DNA from: Pestalotiopsis fici W106-1
Lineage: Eukaryota > Ascomycota > Sordariomycetes > Amphisphaeriales > Sporocadaceae
DNA: 64,000 nt
Direction of reading: 5' to 3'
NCBI RefSeq assembly: GCF_000516985.1
Contig: NW_006917099.1
Location: forward strand, 822,685 to 886,684
The notes under the pieces are model-generated. The model saw nothing but the letters and a program-made list of their open reading frames with translations. It was not told where the DNA came from and did not search any database. A program made the translations under genes and the position numbers. Below, piece after piece: positions 56,852-64,000 of this stretch; position 1 is the stretch's first letter; each line of letters begins with the position of its first letter.

Positions 56852-58363
56852 ATGTGGGCGCGGCGCGTTCCTCCTGCGTACCACCGACATCCTTTGGCAG
56901 CATTCTTGCGCAAGACTCGCGTCCCGAGACCAGCGCAATTCTCCACAAAACCCACGACCAAAGCAAAAGGCACCTCTTCAGCTGTGCTGCTCCTCTTTGG
57001 CGCTGCGTTGGCAACCGGATCGGTAGCCACGATAGCCTGTCAAAATGTTTTGGTCTGGAGCGATATGTCCAAGGCGCCCTCGGCTCCGCCCGAAGCACCC
57101 CGACGCGACCAGGTTCCAGACATTGGAGGTCTTGGCTCATCAGAGAGGTCGGAGCCCTCGCCTGCTATTACGGCCGAAGATGTCAAGGCCAAATTGAACG
57201 AGTCTGCATATTCCTGCCTTGATGGCAATGTCCAGGGTGTTGCAAGGTACGACGGCGCCCAGCTCGGTTCCAATCAGGTTTGCGAGGATGCCTATATCCA
57301 TGGAAAGCTCCCAGATCCATTGACAAGGGGAGAGACGGAGAATGACTGGATGGCCTGGGGAGTGTTCGATGGACATAATGGCTGGCAAACTTCCCAAGTA
57401 CTTACACGACAGCTGCTACCATACGTACGGCGAGCCCTAAGAGAGGCTGAGCCCGAGAACGGCGTGTTCACAGACGCAGCTGTTCACAGAGCCATTGAAT
57501 CAGCCTTTGTGAGGTTGGATGATGAATTGGTGAAAAGCGCCATGGAAGTTACCGAGAGCAATTTGTCGTACCCAGAAAAAGTCAAGCGGCTCGAGCCAGC
57601 CTATTCCGGGGCATGCGCCCTGCTCACATTGTATGACCCTTCCTCCCGAAAGCTCCACGTGGCTTCGACCGGTGACTGCCGCGCTGTATTGGGGTACAAG
57701 ACCGCAGATGGGAACTGGGTAGCCAGACCTCTGACCAAGGACCAGACTGGCTCCAACGCCGACGAGATTGCCAGACTCAGGGCACAGTTCCCAGACGAGC
57801 CCAACATCTTCCGCAGCAGAGGTCGGATCTATGGCATGCAGCCTTCCCGGTCATTTGGCGACGGTGTCTATAAGTGGAACAGGGAGCTTCGAGAACGACT
57901 CCGCACAGAGTATAACGCTTACAGGGAGCCCGGAGATGCACTGTATCCAGGCTTTAATGATGGCCCGTATCTAACTGCATTGCCCGTTGTGACTACAATA
58001 GAGTTACCCACGGGCAATGCTCCGTCCTTCGTCATCCAGGCCACTGATGGCCTTTGGGATACCATGGGCAACCAGAACGCCGTTGACCTCGTCAGCAGAT
58101 GGTCTGAGCTGACGATAAACGGAACGAAACCGGCAATGAGCTTACCTCAAGTTGATGCCGGACCAGTCAGGTTTGGTCGGTTTCGTTGCTGGTACTCGGA
58201 AGCCAGAGCGACCTACCAAGACTCAAATGCTGCTGTACACTTAATCCGGAATGGTCTTGGTGGAGCGCATGAAGAAATGGTTTGCTCTGCGTTGAGTTTT
58301 GAACCGCCACTATCAAGATGGATCCGAGATGATATCACAGTACAAGTGATGTTCTTTTCCTAG
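56852..58363 (+). CDS. Mitochondrial PP2C-type protein phosphatase
   Basis: A single exon; the ATG at 56852 is preferred over one at 56759 because it begins a mitochondrial presequence (MWARRVPPAYHRHPLAAFLRK), giving 503 aa. A hydrophobic stretch SSAVLLLFGAALATGSVA at about residues 41-60 may anchor it in the inner membrane. PP2C metal motifs: CEDAYIHG (first Asp region), GVFDGHNG (about residue 172), SGACALLTLYD, ASTGDCRAVLG, the MQPSRSFGD segment, FVIQATDGLWDTM (about 393-405) and the final RDDITVQVMFF. The insertion between DGHNG and SGAC and the overall length fit the Ptc5/Ptc6 and PDP1-like branch, which dephosphorylates pyruvate dehydrogenase E1alpha. Metal-dependent (Mg/Mn). Substrate is inferred from family. 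Confidence 0.9.
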   Translation: MWARRVPPAYHRHPLAAFLRKTRVPRPAQFSTKPTTKAKGTSSAVLLLFGAALATGSVATIACQNVLVWSDMSKAPSAPPEAPRRDQVPDIGGLGSSERSEPSPAITAEDVKAKLNESAYSCLDGNVQGVARYDGAQLGSNQVCEDAYIHGKLPDPLTRGETENDWMAWGVFDGHNGWQTSQVLTRQLLPYVRRALREAEPENGVFTDAAVHRAIESAFVRLDDELVKSAMEVTESNLSYPEKVKRLEPAYSGACALLTLYDPSSRKLHVASTGDCRAVLGYKTADGNWVARPLTKDQTGSNADEIARLRAQFPDEPNIFRSRGRIYGMQPSRSFGDGVYKWNRELRERLRTEYNAYREPGDALYPGFNDGPYLTALPVVTTIELPTGNAPSFVIQATDGLWDTMGNQNAVDLVSRWSELTINGTKPAMSLPQVDAGPVRFGRFRCWYSEARATYQDSNAAVHLIRNGLGGAHEEMVCSALSFEPPLSRWIRDDITVQVMFFS

Positions 58364-59296
58364 TATTAACTACGAAATAAATCTCTTGATAATGACCCCT
58401 TCCCGCCCTGGAGTCATTTATCGAGTGAAAGAGAGGACAACGGGTTGCCTCTTAATGGACCGGTTCTTATATTCTCAGATTGTGAATGCCAACTGACTCT
58501 GTTACTCCGTCTAGTGGACAGAAGACAGACGACAACAGGTTGCATGTGACAGCGATGGTGATTCGGGTGTCAAGGTCTAGCACCAGGCAAGAGCATGCTC
58601 GTGCTTGAGAATACTAGTCAAAGAGGTTACAAGTTACCCAAATCACCCTCTGTCTTTCTACCAGGGATGAATGCCTCGTGGAGGCTGTCGAAATAAAATT
58701 GATGCCATCACGTCTATCACTGAGCCACATTATGAACGCTTGGGTCTACATGTGACTAAATTAATAGCCATGGGAAACTCAAAGGCTTTACGGTTGTAAT
58801 CTGCATATAGGGCAACGGACGTGACGAGCTACTTTCGTAATCGCAAGTGGGCCGGGTTGTCGCGGGCTGTAGCGAGACAATCAACGTCGTCGACGGCCCG
58901 ACCGATAGAGCTGTATCAGAGTCAACTTGAAAGGCCCGCGTATCTTCCATCAAGCTCTTGTGGTATTGTTTGATTGATGATTGTCAATCTCCCCCGCGAC
59001 GGTAAGCGACTCTCCTCGTGGTATCTGCGCGACAATTAATCGCAACACTACCGCTTGCCGTACGGAGAGTTCTTCCCAATGCTTGTCAATCCATTTGACT
59101 AGGCGCGAGTCGATTAGAGCCACCCAAAGTCGACTACGAATTCTAACATGCCTGTTGCTAAATCTCAAAAGTAGGGCTCATATGTTTAACCGGACTCACA
59201 GTGTCCCAGAGCCACAGTGTGAAATGAGATAAAACGTCACCCAAATAATTAATAGTATCATAACGAGTATTTATTAACGGAATTCTGCGGTGAATG
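58364..59296. other. Convergent spacer between PP2C and Pth11-like genes
   Basis: 933 bp with two 3' flanks. No supported gene; composition is mixed, AT-rich near 59240-59280. Confidence 0.55.
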
Positions 59297-60602
59297 TTAC
59301 AAGCTCTCTTGATCATTATCCTCCAAGTTGAGCTCCCGAGTACTCCCCCAGTCAGACTTGCCCCTAATGGAATCTTTGCCATGCATACTACTGCTCGACG
59401 GCACCGACAGCCGGCGCTCCTGCTGCGACAGCTGATCATCATTATGATGATGGCGATGAGAATTCTGCGTCTGGCGGTGGTGGTGGCTCTGGAGATCGAC
59501 GCTATTGGCCGAGCGCAGCTGGGTCGACGAGGTAAACAGGCGCGGCATGAGCTTGGCGAGCACCGGTCGACAAGCCGGCAAGCAGGCGGCGACGGCGCCG
59601 GTGCACAGCTCCAGAAACGTAAACAGGGCCGTGTTGTTGTTTTCCCAGCTCAGGTCGCTCGAGCTCGCGACGGCAATGAGCGTCTTGACGCGGTAGGCGG
59701 ATATGGCGCAGGGGCTAGATGTATGACAGTTTAGTATAAAAAGAGCACACACACACCCCCCCTTGGGTGACGGTGTAGAGTAAATATGCTTACCAAAGGG
59801 CCAGGGCAAAGATTGCCGAAAGAAGAATCTTGTTGTTCCTGGACATTTGCAACTGGAGCAGTGGCGGTATCGGTATGAGGAAGCAGGTGAGGTCGGTGAT
59901 CATGTTGATGACGGCAACCGACAGCCACAGGGCTAGCATGTTCATGCATTTTCCCGGAGCATTTTCGTCCCAGAATCGACGGACGGGGACACAAATGAAA
60001 ATCAAGAGAAACGACATGACGACAGTCCAAACTGCTAGGAGTAGCATGACGCCAAAGTAGAATCGGTAGAAGCGAGTGTCTTTGAATATTCGGCAGTATT
60101 GTAAAATGATGGAGATTTTTACAAGGTATATTGCAACGCTGTAAACAACCGTCGAGGTCAAAAAGGCCTGGGGAAAGCAGGTTAGCTTTGATGCAGCCCG
60201 ATCGATAGAATGGACACTTGCCTTCATGTATGAGACGTAGTCATCATGTGTGATATCCCATCTGTGCTTTCCCATGCCAAAGTGGTACTCTGAGTATCTG
60301 ATTAGAACATGCATTGGAACATTACAACACCAGAACGTCTCGTACCAAGGCCTACAGCAACTGCCGTAGCGATCAGGAAGACCTAGTTGACATGCAATGT
60401 TAATCTTTTGTTGCTCTGCAGACTCTGACGAAAGACTTGGACTCACCCAACCGGCAATCATGAGAGCGTCATCTTTTCCGAATGTGTGCAATAGAACATG
60501 ACGAGAATATACCCGGACCAGTAATGCCGCTGTAGAAAGGATGCTGCCGAGAATTACAATAACTAGGACAGCATTGGACCTAGTATCCACCGTGTCGGCC
60601 AT
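59297..60602 (-). CDS. Pth11-like rhodopsin-fold integral membrane protein
   Basis: Five exons: 60602-60447, 60382-60346, 60289-60222, 60167-59794, 59714-59297; about 350 aa. Intron 3 (60221-60168) has a GC-AG form (AAG|GCAAGT...CCCCAG); the other introns are GT-AG. The protein begins extracellularly (MADTVDTRSN), then VLVIVILGSILSTAALLVRV (TM1), DDALMIAGWVFLIATAVAVGL (TM2), EYHFGMGKHRWD (loop), and five more hydrophobic segments, with the family marks FWDENAPGKC and LPACRPVLAKLMPRL after TM7. This is the fungal rhodopsin/Pth11-like family without a CFEM domain. The cytosolic tail is Ser-, Gln- and His-rich (HHHRQTQ, HRHHH). Members are surface receptors or sensors; a ligand is not known. Plasma membrane. 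Confidence 0.88.
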
Positions 60603-63600
60603 GGCTAAGTCGGAGCTCGCGTATGTATATAAGATGTGTATAATGTTGCTTTGTCGTTGTTTTTGTTGTTGTTCATCTGCAAGTGGGCCAAGGTCTGGAA
60701 AGAAGCCGTCCAGAAATCATTTGAAGCTGTATGTATATGGGGTCGCAAGGAGAGACGTTGGAGTTATATCCAGATACCCGAAACTTGATCCTCATTGTCC
60801 CGTACCGAAACAACAACGAGCCTCTCTTTTTTCTCAGCAGTGCTCACTGTCACTCGGTCGGAGGCATCTCCGAAGGGCCCGTGGGGTAATGGTAGGGCGT
60901 TAGTTACGGGAAGGCATAAAGGGATCGAGGTAGAGAGCCAGGGAGGGTTGCTTTCTTAAGGAGCCCAGACATATGACTGACCATTCAAAAAAGACGCTAG
61001 GATACACACTCTCCTCAAAAGCTAGCCAAGCTGGTATATAGTAGTCAGGCACGCGTGGGGTATGTGGTAGATATGCATCATGAAAGCTTGTTGCAAGCTA
61101 GATCCGCAAGCCATCGGAACGCTTTTCCCGCGGGAGAGATTGAAAAGAGTTCTTGGGACGCCCAGGCGGGTTAGTTGGTTACCTAGTCATTTGGTTTCTC
61201 CCTCCTCGAGTGATTCGTCTCCGCCATGACTTGTGTCATGATCTGACGAGTGTGGCATTCAGTTCCGCTAACCACAGGTATTGAATTTAAAATCGATTCT
61301 AGTGTCCCAACTTGCAAAACAAACTGGTCTTCGGACAAGCTTCTAGGCGAGGAATCGTTTCATTCAGCCTTCGGAAAGCCTCGTAGAGTCCGGCAAATCC
61401 TAATGGCAAATGCCTTTTTTTTTTTTTTTTTTTTCATATGCCGCACAGCAAAGAAATGCTGGTTGCTGTGCAATGCATAATACCACTTCATCACGACGCC
61501 CTCTTACCAGGGCTCTCCCACATCATACGATTGTTACCCCCAGCTGGAATTTTCAGTCACATATATAAGTAGCACCATATAGCTCTGGTCAGTCGTTGCG
61601 CGAGTCACGATCCCGGGGGGTTGATCGCTATGCCAAGGATATAACCTGGCAAGCTGAGGTGACGTTTCCGGGAATAAGCGGGCAACTATGGAGCAGACAG
61701 GGTAAGTTGTGTATATTGAAAAAGAGATAAGGAGAAGGGAAAGGGCTAGACTTGGCGTTCAAAGCGTTCAGACCGTTTGTCAATTGAAACGCATCAATTC
61801 GGTTCTAGAATATTGGCTCATCATACGCATCATGGTGCACGATGCTGCAAGAGTTCTATTCTCGTAAGAATGAGCAAATGAATAGTCCAAAGTAGATCTC
61901 TTTCTTGATTTCCCCAGACTAGATTTGAACCAACCAACATTGAAGGACACTGGCCCGACGAGATGGAGGGCGATAAGCTTCAGCTCAAGTAAAATGACGG
62001 TCCGAAAAGAGCATAGACATCCCTCGGCCCCGGACTTTATCGTCAATATCAGCTAGAACACATGTCCTAGCCTTCCTTTGCTCCTCACAAGACAAGACCA
62101 GTGGCACCCCACTTTCCGCTGCCGCGAACGAGATGGCTTCGGGGCAAACGAGTACGAGCCTCCCACCACTTTTACTTGGCTGCTGCTAACTTGATTCAAT
62201 CCAACCTGCAGTAGCCCTGTGACTGGGCTGGATGAGATGTGTCTCTGCCCAGGCAAGGCAATGCCGGTACTTGGGACGTTTCTGTCGCTTGCTCAGATGG
62301 GAAACCCCATTCCTAGGGCGCTATTGTGTAGATAGTTTTCCGTCGTCACTAACATAGATTTGCGCCAAGTCTGGTTGCTTTCCGACTCGCTGGACCCCTT
62401 GGCAACTTGGCACAAGACATGGCGCGCCGCGCGACACGAATTCTATTTCTTACACAGCCATGATCCAACATTTTTTTCCCATTCGCATTCTTCTTTCCTG
62501 TGCAGGTCCCCTGTATGATCTACGCAGCGTTTCACGGAATTTCCGTTCTTGCCTAGTGCTTGCCGCAATGACAAAGTAGCGAGAGGCAATAGAATGAAAT
62601 GGCCTGTGATGCAGATTCCAAATTGCTCATCGTAGGACGCTCCCCGGTGCTGATGTCGTCCGGACCATAAACATGAGGCCCCAACCGCGAGTTGCTATAT
62701 CAAATCTTATATATGGGGTCCTGGTTTCTTCCCGAATTAGACACAAAGGGGAAATGTGGGCGACAGAACCGTTTCACGTTGTGCTCCAAGTACAAGCCTC
62801 CTTTATTCCATAGACCAAATGCGTTCCTGAGCTAATGCAGCTTTTTATGGTGCTTTGACGTCGAGTCCCTTTTGCTTATTGCTATTGAACATTAGCTCCA
62901 TGAGCTTCGGAAACGGTAGCCAAAGGCTTGGTCTGGCCGTTTGCTCCAAGTGATTCATTCGTACGCAGCCAGAAAGTCGATTCGTCACGGGGGCGAGGCA
63001 CAGCTGCAAACTTGTATGGAATCGCGTCACCCCCAAGAATAATTGCGAGCTTGTTTGAAGACGCCAGATGAGTAAGCTGGGAATGGGTGTAGTCCTTGTG
63101 TAGCAGGGCAGATCAGAAGCTCGCCACTTGATACAATTTTGGGAAATTGTCAATTGCCGCAGAACATCAGGCAAATCACTTCCAAGTTCACGATGTATAC
63201 CAGTGTACCCGGTGAGTTGTGGTTGACCGGTCCCAACCCTAGAAACTGGAGATGTTCAGTATCCGGGGAACCACCTGGACCCATGTTTCTTCTTGTCCTC
63301 ATTTGACTGCACCGTACGTCCGAGAGAGTACCGAGATAAAGTTTCCAGACGGTCCGGACCGTGAGAGTTCCCAAACTGCACTTGCATGAACTGAGCGCTC
63401 ACAATGCCACCTTGTTCTTGATACTGCGCACTGCGTAGCTGCCGGCATATCATCCTCAGTAATAACTAGCTGTTACCCCTTGCAGTGTTGATGAGCTGGG
63501 TATGAAGGCGCGGGTACAGCCGGCTAAACGAGGAGTTCCCACAAGGCTGCTTGTGATTGTACAAATACTATACTCCGATACAAATGCCGACTCGGATGCC

Positions 63601-64000
63601 GATCTCAATGCCCAAGTAAACGCCGCAATGGCCTGAGGCTGTCCCAAACAGGTCATCCGGGGTGGTTGTGTGTTCACTGGGTAGGTCATCACTTGATGAA
63701 ATTACGCTCCGGACACAAGATGCGTCCATTTTTCAAAGGCCTCGCTAATGAAAGGGGATTAAACCCGGACCAGAGCCGTGGGAAGTTGATTTGCCGCGTC
63801 TTGATCGTGGAAATGTTGCATCATGCTCTGGATCTCAAAGTACCGACCGCATCTCCTTTTGTGAAAGTTCAACATGGCTTTAATTCGTCATTGATTTATG
63901 GTGTGATGGCCCTGTCCACAGGGAGCGGATTTGATGATTACTTGCGCATCGATAGATGCTAGAGGTCAATTCCGGCTTCATCTGAGTTCCTCGTGGTTTC
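60603..64000. other. 3.4-kb right end without a supported gene
   Basis: Upstream of the Pth11-like gene and out to the window edge. It contains a 20-T run (61415-61434), short AT-rich parts (61560-61570), and one isolated CGGGGAA at 63257-63263. Open frames are short and have no domain-like sequence. No tRNA or repeat element was identified; a decayed element cannot be excluded by eye. Confidence 0.45.

Noticed and set aside
61905..61940. tRNA-like GGTTCAAATC string on the minus strand
   Set aside because: The bases on either side do not form a T-arm stem and no A-box or acceptor stem is found upstream.

Overview
The window is nuclear DNA from a filamentous ascomycete fungus, most likely a sordariomycete (possibly Hypocreales). 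The evidence is many short introns (about 45-110 nt) with GT...CTAAC...AG signals, a Zn2Cys6 regulator with the fungal-specific middle domain, a NACHT-type NLR, a Pth11-like receptor, an NmrA-like reductase and Ser/Thr-rich wall proteins. Species cannot be settled from the sequence. There are no rRNA genes, recognisable tRNAs, transposases or CRISPR arrays. All gene models are manual splice models that keep frame across every junction; no transcript data were available.

Layout. 1-166: C-terminus of a GPI-anchored surface protein. 1.8-6.4 kb: a GNAT-domain protein and an unrecognised 707-aa protein, convergent. 8.1-9.1 kb: a small Cys/His-rich zinc-finger protein with an uncertain 5' end. 10.0-13.2 kb: an NLR-like NACHT protein. 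13.4-15.1 kb: a secreted Thr/Ser-rich protein interrupted by an in-frame TAA. 15.6-26.5 kb: a compact co-oriented block made of a Zn2Cys6 regulator, two paralogous FAD-dependent oxidoreductases (one with a signal peptide, one without) and a divergent MFS sugar-type transporter. 27.1-30.5 kb: a secreted repeat protein with five Cys-containing units. 30.7-31.7 kb: a short-chain dehydrogenase. 32.8-37.1 kb: a short C2H2 zinc-finger protein and an NmrA-like reductase. 37.1-42.3 kb: a long gap leading to a forkhead factor. 46-54 kb: housekeeping genes (CWC22 splicing factor, DPM2, a BCAS3-like WD40 protein). 56.9-60.6 kb: a mitochondrial PP2C phosphatase and a Pth11-like rhodopsin-fold membrane protein. 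60.6-64 kb: no gene seen.

The most interesting part is 15.6-26.5 kb. It looks like a catabolic or metabolic gene cluster: uptake (MFS), oxidation (two flavoproteins) and a pathway-specific regulator. The three intergenic regions of the block (about 2.2 kb in total) hold six copies of CGGGGAA/TTCCCCG, and one region holds a near-perfect palindrome of this element. By eye only four other copies were noticed in the rest of the window, mostly inside coding sequence. This suggests a common operator, probably bound by the Zn2Cys6 protein, with autoregulation. The substrate is unknown. Other notable points are a likely 4-nt micro-exon in the transporter that restores the Gly-Tyr-Asp motif, initiator exons of only 3 nt and 7 nt in DPM2 and the BCAS3-like gene, and a GC-AG intron in the Pth11-like gene.
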